A model generated the notes under the pieces. The model made no database searches and was not told the origin of the DNA. It worked only from the letters and a program-made list of their open reading frames with translations. Made by a program: the position numbers and the translations under genes. Positions 22,442 through 33,651 of a stretch of DNA of 64,000 bases are shown here, piece by piece (positions within the stretch are counted from its first letter, which is position 1; each line of letters begins with the position of its first letter). Source of the DNA: Trichostrongylus colubriformis (Eukaryota; Nematoda; Chromadorea; Rhabditida; Trichostrongylidae); assembly GCA_963978905.1 (NCBI GenBank), contig OZ022257.1, forward strand, positions 14,899,664 to 14,963,663, read 5' to 3'.

Positions 22442-23155
22442 CTGTGACATGGGACGCTTATACGTAGCGCATTCACTCAAACGCAGAGTCTGCCTAGAAT
22501 GAATAGGGCGCCTTCAAGCCACAGGGATAGCGATCTGTTACTATGGTAACAGAATGGAGATTTCTGAATTCGTTTCGCTTTATCTTCTTGGCTCATCGCT
22601 GGAAATTCAGCAAGGCTCCTCTATCATGAATTGGCTCTGTAGTAAAATCCTGAATTAGATTTTGCGGAGATCGACGAAGTCCACGACCCCATTAATCTTA
22701 CAAAATGTTTTAAAAGAGTAGGACACACATCAATGCTTCAGCACACAATTACAAACGGTGACCTTAGCTGCACGCGTCACGTCACACTCCGTACGCTGCG
22801 GCGCGAATTTTCTGGGCCATCGAAACGCAGTCAGGCAGATACGCATGCAACGCCCATATGTAAACTAAGGAAGAGAGGTGAGCTTGGAATGATTCTGACA
22901 CCTAACGATGGAGCAGCAGCACAATTCGTCCTTTACTATGCTCAGCCGGTCATCCTACAACTACCTCTCGATCGAATACGCATCCACATGGTTCATACCA
23001 AGGTGGACACGACACCCATCCCATCCGCGTGAACTGATCAGAAGGTGATCGAAGCGGTTGTTTCAGTCTTCATCCTGGAAAAAGTGCCACGGCAATCAAA
23101 CCACCTAATGGGCCTATAACCTAAAAAGACCCCTCAAAAGTCTCAAAAGTTCTTT
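22442..23155. other. Intron or intergenic, no exon supported
   Basis: A 99-codon frame at 22733 lacks splice or codon support. Confidence 0.4.
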
Positions 23156-23214
23156 GCGTGACCCACCCTGCCACAGAAGGCGTTAAACGCCTTCTGTGGC
23201 AGGGTGGGTCACGC
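23156..23214. repeat. Perfect 59-bp palindrome
   Basis: 29-bp arms around a single A: GCGTGACCCACCCTGCCACA, GAAGGCGTT/A/AACGCCTTC and mirror. It sits in a longer imperfect inverted repeat (about 23125-23350). Confidence 0.92.
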
Positions 23215-24088
23215 CAAAAATATTTTTAGACGGGGCCGTAAGCAATTATATTACATCATATAACTAGCTAACCATCACAGTTTCAGGCCTGAAGGAGGCG
23301 TTAAACGCCCAAAAATTGCAAAAACATTTCAAAGAATTTTTGAGGCTTTTGAAGGATCTTTTGAGTTTTTCGAATAAATATTTGGAGTCGCAGTTGTTCT
23401 TAAACATTCAGATAACTATGGGGCTCCGGAACAGCACAGTATTAAAGGGTCTATAACCATTCGATGACCTCTGATGCTTGTAAGAAACAGGTAATAAACT
23501 GACTGATAGTATGACTGCTACTAGTAGTAGTACGGTACATTGCCAAACGCCTATAACTCCTTCAGAGCGTGACCACGACTCAACCGTCGATCATCTTCAA
23601 TTACTGACGCGCAATCATAATCAAAGTTGGAATCGTACATGTGAACCACCGTACTCGGTCGCGTTTTGAGTCAAATGGGAGCTCAGTGGCCAGTGCTAAT
23701 CGTGATTTCCCGTGAGGAAAACGAGCGTGCTCTGACACTACCGTAACAAGCCTCTTCTTCCTGCGAATTTTGACCTTTCGAGGCCGCCGTCGCTAAGCGC
23801 TACTTATTTCTTGAGCAGATTAAAGCATTTTGAAAATGCTTGCAATCCTCATGGTAAAATGAAGGCGATAGAAAATTCAATACCATAAGAAAAATTGATA
23901 AGCTATTTTTTAATATAGTGGGACGTGTCATTTTGGAGATCACCGAAAAACCGCAAAAATAATACAGTAATAACTTAAAGAACTCATCGTGCTTAAATCA
24001 CATGTATGAGGAACTACAGTATCTTATTACCCTCATGGAATCACCCAAACACATGCAATTCGACCATATATGGGATTCACCTGTCAAA
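23215..24088. other. No gene seen
   Basis: Low-complexity stretches and the outer arms of the 23.15-kb palindrome. Confidence 0.45.
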
Positions 24089-24575
24089 CCATTTATAACG
24101 AAAATTTCGTTAGCATAATAAATCAAGTAATTTGGATGAGGTCGAATGCCAAGGACGAGGAGACAAATAGGTAGTAACACCTTTTAGATTCGTTAGTGGT
24201 CTCGTTACTATGCAACCAGAGAGAATGACTAAGGAGTGTTCGCGGGATTTACGAGTAAGCCAAATGTTTTACAAGCAATGCACTTTTCAGCCTCTTTATT
24301 GCCGGCCTCCACCGTTAATTTTCCCTTTGAGGCTTTATTAACGTCTTCAGCACTTCATCCCCGGAGTCAATGTCGTTCGCTAAGTTCTCGTGATTTTCGA
24401 CCTCCACTGACGAGTCCCAAGATAAGATTAGAAGGCATCTTTCCCACAGTATAGGCTCCCTCTTGATTTACCAAGCATTTCATGGCTGCCATCCATGCCA
24501 TTTCTATGCTGCTCCTGGAGCGCATAAGAACAATCGAAAACGCGGTCAGCAGGACTTCTGCCACATCGGGCTAGC
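24089..24575 (-). CDS. Candidate 5' exons of the unknown minus-strand gene
   Basis: Three coding-like segments. About 24569-24470 reads DVAEVLLTAFSIVLMRSRSS and ends at TTG|GTAAAT. About 24440-24315 in another frame reads VEVENHENLANDIDSGDEVL and ends in a stop at 24315. 24180-24089 reads LLPICLLVLGIRPHPNYLIY, hydrophobic at its start, and ends at ACAG|GTGAAT in phase 1. That last phase fits the exon starting at 22441, which needs one base to complete its first codon, so it may be the immediately preceding exon. The first two segments do not join cleanly to each other. Not recognised. Confidence 0.3.
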
Positions 24576-24910
24576 TGCTATGGAGCGCTCTTAAGTTTAC
24601 CACGTCATGATGAGATTCAAAAGAAGTTTCGATGGCAGAGGAATAGCTTATACAATCTCTTTGAGGCCAAACTGGTGGAAATCGTCGTGTTTTCGAAGAC
24701 CAAACCGCAAAAAACTGATAAAGCAGTGCTGTGTCTAAAGGGGGTGCCAAAAAAGTGCTCACGGCCCACATCCGCCTATTATACAAAACATAGGGAAACG
24801 AAAGAGATGAAAGTATTGGGGCAAAATATTCCCGAAATGTTTCTCCAAGAGAAGGAACAAGCTGAGACTCACTACTTTCACTTTCATAAAAATATGGAAC
24901 CTTCAAGCGG
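24571..24910 (-). repeat. Decayed relative of the 55.4-kb element
   Basis: Minus strand resembles 55620-55735 (for example TATTTTTATGAAAGTGAAAG and GGATATTTTGCCCC-like). The open frame here has no known motif. No terminal repeats found. Confidence 0.45.
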
Positions 24911-25828
24911 CGCAGTCGGGCTTCAGAGCACCCACGGTATCAAGGTCTCCCCTAGCTGTGGAGCCAGGTTCCGTTTCCGTTGTGGTAGGTCTTTTGTGGG
25001 AAGCTTCCTAAGGATTGGCCCTCCGGATCATGGAAGTCACAGAGCCTTTGCTGCTTGGTCAAGGCTGTTATGGTCCGAAGTATCATTTTTCAACCTGCCC
25101 CCGGAGGGGTTTCGGTGATAATGGCACGTTCTGGCTCTTGGAAACGAAGCGCGTTGGGAACCCGTAATAAATGGAACGTTCAAGAACACCACCCAGTATG
25201 GATCTCCTGAGGTACTCAGAGTGAACGGCCCTTAGCGAGGGCGACGAAGTTTCGGATTTTGCCCAGCTGAGGTGACACATCTTGTTCACTCGGAACAAGC
25301 AACCGTTCCTGCTCGTGCAGAAGGCTGTAACGGAAAACAGTGATGGAGTGAGGTCTGTTCCTCACTTTAGGGATGAAAATACCTGGTCGGAATTTGCCGA
25401 AGCTCGACTAATGTGGCTAAAGTGGAGGACAAAAATTACTTTTTTTTTGACACCCCCTGTAAGTTTGGGGTAAAAGACGCTGAACAAGGTTCCGCCAACC
25501 GGACGGTTATCGAATTGGGTTCGTTCCTCTGAAGGGCGCAACATGCCCGCCGCCTTCTTCTAGGAAAACCTCCCCCTTTTTGGCAAATTATTAAATTATT
25601 GTTTGAAAACATCGCTACCGTCTCCACATGTGTGCCTGAAGGCGCCCGCCATGCCGCGCGCGTGCGACGACTTCCGCCGCGAGGCGATAGTCCTCGCTAA
25701 TAATCAGCACATCTGGTTGCAATTAACGACACTTTCATCGCAGAACATAACCATTCACTGTTTTGGCACTCGGCCACATTTTGCACCCTTTGTTTCGCCC
25801 CCAAATCGCCGCCACATCGATGCCATCA
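24911..25828. other. No gene supported
   Basis: Partly GC-rich. Around 24900 and 25170 two segments resemble each other (ATGGAACSTTCAAG), suggesting a diverged duplication. A repeat end-like GACACCCCCTGTAA lies near 25450. Confidence 0.35.
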
Positions 25829-26108
25829 TCACGATTTCATTGCCAACGGCTCGAAACTCACTGCTTCTGACGTGGCTTCATTGGCTTTCGACTCAGTGCC
25901 AGTAGTATCCCGTGATGCGGTTTCAGCTTCACAATCACCGCTACTTTCTCTGCAAGTGATCTTTTTTTTTCTCTGAATTTTTCGCAGCTTTGGTACAATC
26001 ATCGCTTCAGTCATGTCACCTCTTGCTTCTATCAAACGTGCTTTCTCCACATTCCTCACTTTCCGTATCAGTGTCACTTTCTCGTGGATCGGTCTCCGTA
26101 TGATCTTT
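25829..26108 (-). CDS. Acidic C-terminal tail exons of an unrecognised gene
   Basis: Two minus-strand exons in phase: 26108-26020 (acceptor TTGCAG, donor AGAG|GTGACA) encodes an acidic stretch including DPRESDTDTESEECGESTFD; 25949-25829 (acceptor CTTGCAG) continues with ESSGDCEAETASRD and ends at TGA. The joined tail is about 69 residues, dominated by Glu, Asp, Ser and Thr, many in casein-kinase-2-like contexts, as in flexible C-terminal tails. No domain is visible and upstream exons were not found with confidence; a Cys/Trp-containing open stretch at 26846-26580 on the same strand is possible but its phase does not match. Confidence 0.5.
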
Positions 26109-26284
26109 CTGCAATCAATGCAGAGTCGAATTGAATTTTCAGAGTCGAACTGAATTTTTTCTCATACTCTCTGCATACTTGACGCTTTCTAATAAAAACA
26201 AGCGGACCACTTCAAGCACCAAGAGGTGCGACAGTTAGACAATCACACCAAATTCTTGATTCATATCTAGGACTTCTGATTTAT

Positions 26285-26441
26285 ACAGTCCATTTCAGAA
26301 CAACTAATTGGGCGTGTCCTACGGACTTGTATGAACGTGTATCAAAATCTCTCAATTCTCTCACCCTGCCACACACTTTCACTCTCGCCATTCACCTAAG
26401 TCCGTGGGACACGCCCAATCAGTTTTTTCGAAATGGGCTAT
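26285..26441. mobile_element. 157-bp MITE, GGGCGTGTCC ends
   Basis: Inverted ends of about 44 bp: CATTTCAGAACAACTAATTG, GGGCGTGTCCTACGGACTTG mirrored at 26396-26441. Confidence 0.8.
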
Positions 26442-27054
26442 ATATGGGATTTATATGGTACCAGTTTTAGCTGCCCGATACACCTTGCGCTTCACGTACA
26501 TGGTAGTGGTGAGGAGAGGACTACGCATAAAATAACCTGAGAAGGAGTATCTCATGCAATCATGTGTTGCTGTTACCCATTAGACACAGAAATCGGAGAC
26601 TGTACCACTGAAGGTTGGGTCCAATATCCATTTCCGACCCTCTACGCTCATAACGATATCTGTCTGAGCCGACCATGATTTGTTAAAAAGATTGCAATCG
26701 TTTTCACTCACTCCATTACCCATCCTTAGGTCGGTCCAGTCCAAACGGTACAGTTCCTCCGACATCTCGGCATACCTACACGCAATCTCACCTTCCCGAC
26801 ATCTAGTGAGACGCCAGCACACCCCAGAATGAAGGCGGAAGTACAAAATAGGTGTTTCTATAGGTAGAAGGTGCTATCACTACGATAACATGGCCTTACA
26901 ATGATACTCCAACATCCATCAGTTTCTCCCTACTTAGAGCGGTTGCTTTGCTCTATCATTCCCTAATCACAATCAATCACTTGCGAACGGACAGTTATAC
27001 AGACAATCTGACACACAAAGTTAATGGTTTACATAATAGAAGATAATAGCCATC

Positions 27055-27177
27055 ATGGAGACACAAGATCCATTAGATGTCTTTGCACTTAAATTTACGA
27101 AAGAAAGTGTCAGGAAAAGCTGGGTGATAGACAGAAAGTTTCACACCCTGCTCATAGGAATGTACACATTAGAATGA
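27055..27177 (+). CDS. Possible short reading frame, 40 aa
   Basis: ATG followed by METQDPLDVFALKFTKESVR and a basic, hydrophobic end; stop TGA at 27177. An internal GTGATAG could be a donor. It is well composed for a peptide but too short to support alone, with no splice partner found. Confidence 0.15.
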   Translation: METQDPLDVFALKFTKESVRKSWVIDRKFHTLLIGMYTLE

Positions 27178-27297
27178 TTATCGATTTTGCGCGCGTATGT
27201 CCGATCACTATCTGCTTTTATGTTGCCTTTTGAGACTTTAACTTCAAAAGCAGTGTTATCATGCAATTGCGAGAGAAGGGCAACAGCTGACAGTCCG

Positions 27298-27815
27298 TTA
27301 AAGTGTTCTTAGAGGCAGCATGTAAGGCGAGATGCCTAATAACAGGACAATGGAGAAACAACTGATGAACTGACCAAAAACCCAAAAAATAGGACCCCCT
27401 TTCCACTGTTGATTCTCAACGCGGACGACCTGTCCGTCAAGAGGCGGTAGACTGATCTAGTCTTCCATTGGCATGCTGCCAAGTAAACACAAGGGAATGT
27501 TTGGAAATACGACAGCATCTTTTTCCTGGAGTGAACTTCAGGCTAAAACTGCGAAAGCGCGCCGCAAAACCTTCGATCCTGCCGCGTCTCCTTGGCCGCT
27601 CCCACCCCAGTCAATCGGGAATTACGTCATCCGGAGGTGGGATCGACTTATCAAGGGGCGGGACAGATGGGCGGTTGAGGCGCTTTGCAGCGTTTCTACA
27701 GCTCGACAGGGGGCTCTTTCACCGGGATTTCGCCACAGGTAGCCTTCCTAAGCCCAGGAGTGACTTCTTGTAGCGATTTCTCCATTACCACATTACCCCT
27801 AATGCTGTCTTTAAA
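27298..27815. mobile_element. MITE family S, copy 2
   Basis: Reverse orientation to copy 1. The right end is intact (CCCCTAATGCTGTCTTTAAA); the left end near 27310 (GAGGCAGCATGTAAGGC) is diverged. Confidence 0.78.
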
Positions 27816-27879
27816 AGACACCGAAGAGGTTGATTCCGACGTATTGTGGAATATGAAAGTACGTGCTCGGCGGTACAAC

Positions 27880-28160
27880 AGAAGAGAAGGAATCAAATGA
27901 AACGGTCAAAACTCCAGAAATAGAATTCCGATAACCTTCTCTCCCACCCTTTCCTTTTCGCGACCCTGTGCATCAATAGCGGAAGAGTCGTGGATTTACA
28001 CAGCGAGGGACCGAACCAGTCGTTTGCGAACGTAGCCCTGTCTTTGCAGTAACTCAGCCAGCGGACGTAAGGTAGCGTGAATGGCAGCGGAGTGAGAACG
28101 CGATAAAAACCTTATCCCAAGGTGCCTTGACCACTGTCGTTGTCCTTTGTCCAGACCCAA
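27880..28160. repeat. Family R repeat, copy 1
   Basis: Shares GTCAAAAC.CCAGAAATA, CAGTAACTCA.CCAGCGGA and CCCAAGGTGC-type segments with 35260-35530. Termini not defined. No coding seen. Confidence 0.5.
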
Positions 28161-28255
28161 TACCCCAGTTTCAAGGCAGATAATCCCTTCTGAGAATATG
28201 ACTTCCCCCTATGCTCCACGGATCAGTGTGAGTTAGGGCGAGACTATGGCGTAAG

Positions 28256-28493
28256 GGGTGGGGGTCGCGAGGTCGAATTTCCGCTTCGCGGCGGTGCACT
28301 CGCGGCGCCACCTGTACCACTCGCCGTATTGATTGCCCTTGGGAGCCGGCCGAGCGTGACTGCGCCACGTCTGCGCTTCCACTCATGCCACACTGCCTCG
28401 CTTGAAGGCTGCCATGCCCTGCCACAGGCACTCGCACCTGCCGCGCCGCTCGTCGCGCGCGGCCGCGCGGAAATTCGACCTCGTGACCCCCAC
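28256..28493. mobile_element. MITE with family Q interior and other ends
   Basis: Interior equals family Q (GCTTGAAGGCTGCCATGCCC) but the ends are GGGGTGGGGGTCGCGAGGTC and its mirror, shared with 21515-21790. Confidence 0.8.
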
Positions 28494-29354
28494 CTTGGCG
28501 TAAGCTATGATTCACATTCTCGCTTCCACTAGGGAAAAACCCTTCATTGCTATTACCTATGTTGGAAATGAAGCACGGACAGGTCTTTTGCGTGCTAATA
28601 GGTGTGTGATGTGCAGTGATGCGCAACACACGAATCTTGCGTTATACTGCGTTCCCTCCAACCAGGATCAAGCCTCCGTTGAGGAATCCTCAACAGGGGG
28701 GGTCGTATTTGGTCCGCCAGGAGGAGGGGGGGTCGTAATTGCTGAGGTAGGCAGTGATCAAGAGAATTTCTTACGCTGAGGGTCTAAAGTGTGAGAAGAG
28801 AAATGATAAAACTGACTAGCTGGATTTGAACCCAAAACTAATTTAACATAATCATCATGGAATCTCATGCATGGCGCGATCCACAACGAAGCCAACCAAC
28901 GTCAATGACCCTTTCATTGGTTCGCTGCCACCGATTTCACCTACAGAGACACCTCCGAAATTTATTAACTAGCCATGGAAGCGGAATCTATCCACAGTTA
29001 TCACCGTGGATGAATACTCCAGAAACTATGGGAAGGAAAAGAAAAATTAGCTGATATGGACCTATTTCATATCTTACTACGATCACAAGTACGTAATATA
29101 GTGTTGGCGGCCACTATGCGGACCGGAAAAACGTTTGTATTCATTGAGAATGTGGATGAAATCCTCATGCATGGCGCATCCCACAGAAAAGCTGACCGGC
29201 GCTTCTCGCCTTCCCATTAGGCCTCCGAGAGCGAAGGATGCATACTGGAAAAATTTCAGTAACAATGAATCGATTTTTGGGAAGATTCGTGGAACGATCT
29301 CGCAAATTCGACGAAAAAAAGCTTTCCTCAACACACTTTTTTGAATTTTTCTTG
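28494..29354. other. No gene supported
   Basis: Minus strand has a good B-box-like GGTTCAAATCC near 28828, and the sequence around CATGCATGGCGC occurs at 28867 and 29165, suggesting old repeats. Confidence 0.4.
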
Positions 29355-29690
29355 CTTCATTTTGAAGATCTGGCATGGTTCAGGTAGTCATTCGAAAGCG
29401 CCAACCTAGTAGACTCTGCCTCACCCAAACGAACTCATATGGTTAAGTTTGAAGGAAGTCATGGCCATTTCCGTGAAACACCCCGAAATTTTCCTCATCA
29501 AATCCTCATCACCCTTCCCTCAAAATAACTTCCTTCATTTTTAAGATCTGGCATGGTTCAGGTGGTCATTCGAAAGCGCCAACCTAGTAGACTCTGCCTC
29601 ACCCAAACGAACTCATATGGTTAAGTTTGAAGAAAGTTATGGCCATTTCCGTGGAACACCCCGAAATTTTCCTCATCAAATCCTCATCAA
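29355..29690. repeat. 178-bp unit duplicated in tandem
   Basis: Two head-to-tail copies containing GATCTGGCATGGTTCAGG, GCGCCAACCTAGTAGACTCT and CCCCGAAATTTTCCTCATCA. No coding. Neighbouring DNA (29700-30470) has G/C-tracts next to GGTCGTATTT, a motif also at 28695-28735 and 49225-49260. Confidence 0.85.
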
Positions 29691-30678
29691 AAAACCCATA
29701 TCGAGAACTAAGCAACCATTGGGGAAAGCAAGCGGTCAGTAGATAGGCCTTAGGGAGTTATTAGGAAAACAGGTCACAGCTGCTTGAAAGATGGGCTCTA
29801 GGTAAAGTTTGAAGTGTTTTGATAATGTCGGAATTTAGTACGGGGAAGATAACGCGCTCCAACGCGATCGCCGCGTCGCACATCGCCTGAAATGAACAAT
29901 GAATTCAGTCAAATGTGTTTGATTCTTTGTGTTGTCGTTTCTATTTCGAATGTGTTTCAAGTGTTTCTATCTGCACTCCTTTCGATTCGCTCGTTTTGTT
30001 TTTTTTTCGGACTTTTTGGTTTCTGCAGGGAGGGATTTTATTTTCTCATCGCAAAAAAGAACGGGATGGGATCTCTTTCCCTGGGGTGGGAGGGAAAGGG
30101 AGGAAGGGAGGGAATTGTGTTCTCCACCTTTCGATCGCAAAAAGTTTTCTTGGGGTGGGAAGAAGGAAGGGAGGGTGTTTTCTTTGCCACGGAAAGCTGT
30201 TTTTTGAGAAAAACTGTGTTAACATTTAAAAATCCTTTATTGAAATGCAACAGATTGTAGCAAAACGAAAAATAACAATAATAGACGTAAAAGAGGGGGG
30301 GTCGTATTGAGACCCCCTTTTGGGGGGGGGGTCGTATTTTTTGAAAATTTTCCTCATCTGGACGCTTGACCCTGCCTCCAACCCACATTGACCCCACTTT
30401 CTTCCATTGCCCCCCCCCCCTGGAGCCTTTGGGGCTGTTCAAGTGAGGTGAGCGGCAGGAGATACGGATCAAAATACATAGAAGCAGAGTAAAAGTAATA
30501 GTTTCCTATCACTGAACCAAGTCCACTCCAGATTTCTCCAGTGAATAGCCTTGGCTAGTGTAGGCTGGCGTAAGTCGCTACACGCTAACTCTGAACGCAG
30601 CTTATCAGCGAACCATCGGCAATAAGGGACTCTGATGGAAACGAATCAACACTCGAACTCAGTGCTCGGGGACCCATA

Positions 30679-31062
30679 ATGGGTTTTGTTTTCTCAATTT
30701 TGATTTCCCTAGGCTACCGAAATACCTTACCAGTGGATCCGAATGTGGTTGATAGAGATGTCGTTTCGGCAAAAAGCAAAACAGACGTGGCCCGTAATTG
30801 ATGTGACCGGCGATCATGGGCTAATCTACTGAATGAGAGGCATCCAGAATCAGCAGATTTTAGTGATTCTATGATAAATTGAGGATATCTTCATTCTAGC
30901 AATAAACTCTCCAAATGGGTCGGTCTGCAGAATAATAGTTCCAGTGATGGCCGCCAATCATCCGCGGCACCGCATCTTTCCGAAGTAATTAAGAGTATGG
31001 TGGAAGACGTGAGACGTTTTTTTCCCTTCAGCGAATCAAACTCCAATAGCATTCCCACATAA
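30679..31062 (+). CDS. Candidate small secreted protein, 79 aa, two exons
   Basis: Exon 1 30679-30786 starts with a short hydrophobic leader MGFVFSILISLG followed by LPVDPNVVDRDVVSAKSKTD. Exon 2 30931-31062 follows a GTCTGCAG acceptor in phase 0 and encodes NNSSSDGRQSS, then HLSEVIKSMVEDVRRFFPF and ends at TAA. The donor used (GAC|GTGGCC) is weak; an alternative donor nine bases on (CCC|GTAATT) changes the frame. The whole 30679-31062 stretch is open in one frame apart from two stops in the presumed intron, so a decayed longer reading frame is the alternative. No dibasic-flanked peptide repeats are seen, so a neuropeptide precursor is not supported. Not recognised. Confidence 0.35.
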
Positions 31063-32908
31063 ACTACGGTGAAGGTCACTCAAATTTGAATGAGATTAGT
31101 AATTAATTCCGAGTTTTTCATCGAGCCTTGACTCGGCAGGGGGTCCGTGACGGTTAAGGAAAGCGCAAAACCCGAAACACCTCACTAAGCACAGCATGCG
31201 AGTTTTTCGCGATTGACTTCCCTGCCATGATCGCTTCCGATTCACATTTTGTGGCTTTCCTTACAACATTAACCTCGCTTTTTTCGTTTTCGTAACCAGA
31301 GTGGATCCATATATCTGGTGGATGAAAAGAGTGGCACAAGAGTTTGATCAGATCGGCTTTCGCAGGACACAGTTTGTGCACAAGATTGGCTGCTTATTTA
31401 GTCACTCATCAGTTTTTACTATCGTGATCCTTTTTTTTAAGTCAGACTGTTGTTGTTGTTGTTCCACCCATTTCCCTTTTTATATGATTGCAAAGATTCC
31501 TTAGAAAGCAGATTAACCCACGCACGTCAGACACCACTCCCCTAAACTGACTTTAGCCGTTCCCTGTCAGATTTAGGTCTTAATTTTGCGTACAGCTCCG
31601 TTCTCTGCTGCTTTCCTGAGTTATTTAGTTAATTATTCCGTTAGTTGATTTTACCACCAAAACTGTTCTTAATCTTTTCATCTATGTTACCTTTTGACAC
31701 TGGATAATCCTCGCATTTGGCCTATATAATATAAATAACCGATTAAATAGATAAATGAATAAAAATCTACCACTACTTCTACAACCTATGAGTGACCCAC
31801 ATGACTGACATTAACAATACAATGTTTCGGTGCTATGAGAGTTTGAGGAGACAGCAGCACCGCACGGGGTGGGTGTTTTCTTGAACCTAGAAGGAGAGGA
31901 TCCGGGTAGGTGGAACAAGTCCGCGCAAAATAAAAAAGTGGTCAGAATTTGTTCGCCATCGCCAAACGTTGCTTGCTGTCTATGTTGTCCTCCCTTGAGT
32001 CCCATAGTGGCAGAGTTGAATTCAGGAAGTGATAATCTTAATTCGATGTTACAGGCGTGGTTTGAATGTAACATAATTCCTTGAAATTTTAAATATTCTA
32101 GCAAACTGTATCTTCCTACCTTCGTTTTCCATAACTGTCTTTTCTTTGCATGTTTTTGAATATCGCTTTATATGTTCTGAGTGGAGATCCTATCAGACAA
32201 GTCCGCGGGTTTCAGCTGAAAATCAAATGCGTGACCCACAACAGAGGAATAGGGGACCACCATATCACTTATGAGTCATTAACAGTATTAATTGATAGAT
32301 GTAAATAGTACAAAGAACCATTTAGAATATTTACAACTGCCGGTATTTTTTGGAACGCTCCCATGCATCCAGTTACAAATAAGTACTGTTGTTGCTATTG
32401 ATGAGTACATTCATGAAAACCGTGTTGACGTCATTTACCGTTTTAGGACGTCATCAAAGATGAGATTGAAACGTTCGAAATCTCGACATCGGCCATTGCC
32501 GAATTAAGCGCAAGCCGTTCTCTCGCTTACACCTGCCGTTCAAGAGAATTAGGATCGCACGATGGCCTCAATACCACGATTCATCCCGGCAGGCAGCCTT
32601 CTATGATGCAACGCGTCTCTCATCGGAACATTTCCGGTCTCACGATCAGTATTATCTACACCTTCCATACAGTGGACTTTGGTACTCGGCTTAGGCTAAT
32701 TGTGAACACCAGCACCGGGCTGACCACTTTCCCTCGAAACTCTTAGTGCAGGTAGCTATCCAGAACTACTGTCAGTAATTCTACGGCACCATGAGGCTGC
32801 GAATACGGTATGGTCCAGGCGGTTCTCTTCAGTACTGTAGAAGTGAACAAAAACGGTAGACTGATGTTTAGAGTTTTCATAAGAGAGACTCGAGATAGAG
32901 ATGTGGTA
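31063..32908. other. No gene supported
   Basis: At 31220-31500 both strands are open; the plus strand has a good acceptor (TTTTCGTAACCAG) before VDPYIWWMKRVAQEFDQIGF, possibly a further exon of the 30.7-kb candidate. Otherwise short frames and a (TTG)n tract at 31447. Confidence 0.35.
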
Positions 32909-33375
32909 TTAAAGACACCGGAAGGGGGTAATTTTGGCTTACGGTTGAACAGACGTAGTTCAGACGAGTTTAAGTGGCCGCCATTGCACAAACTCGTCAA
33001 TTTGACGCCTTGGCATGGTGCCAAGAGGAAATGTTTCTATTATAAAGTTGTTTTCCCTTTTACTTTTTTTCCTTTGTTCTTCCTTATATTGTTTCTAGAC
33101 GTACTTACATGAATGCTTATGTAGTTGGGAATCGCCACTCCACTTCGCTGGAAGTCAGGTGCTACAACTAACGTTGGCCCGCGGCCCGTCTCCTACAGCG
33201 GACAACTCGGAAAGTCAGTGTGTTGATGCGAATGGGATGCGAATACACACCGCAACGTCGCGCTTTTGAAGCCCGGTTTTTTCGCCGATTATCGCTCCTA
33301 ACCTTAAGTGTTCGTTACAAAATATTCATTTCTTTGCATCTTCCTCTTGCATCAGACCCCTTCCGGTTCCTTCAA
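32909..33375. mobile_element. MITE family K, copy 1
   Basis: 467 bp with ends TTAAAGACACCGGAAGGGGG and, inverted, TTGAAGGAACCGGAAGGGG. Highly similar to 59525-59992 in inverse orientation. Confidence 0.85.
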
Positions 33376-33651
33376 GGAATACGGAAGATCAGAATCCTGT
33401 AATCATTATGAAAATGGTTTGTTTATATGCGAAACTGATGCCATCTTGTTGGGATGCTGCAAATATTTAGTTCACTTTGTGCTCTCTTATGATTCGCATA
33501 GTGGTTCCAAGAACCCTCATTATTACTCATGCCCCCCCCCACCGTAATCACTCAACCTTACCAGTTGTTGACTACTAACTTTCACCAAGAAAGGGTGGAG
33601 CACTAGCATTATGAGCATTAGCGGCTTCAGAATCTTTAGAAAACACCAAAA

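Noticed and set aside
22733..23032. 99-codon gene
   Set aside because: Mixed composition, no motif, no splice context; possible repeat.
28800..28890. tRNA gene on the minus strand (good B box)
   Set aside because: No cloverleaf, no convincing A box, no acceptor stem.
29892..30260. Three overlapping 92-122-codon frames
   Set aside because: All arise from G/T-rich low-complexity DNA; none has protein-like composition.
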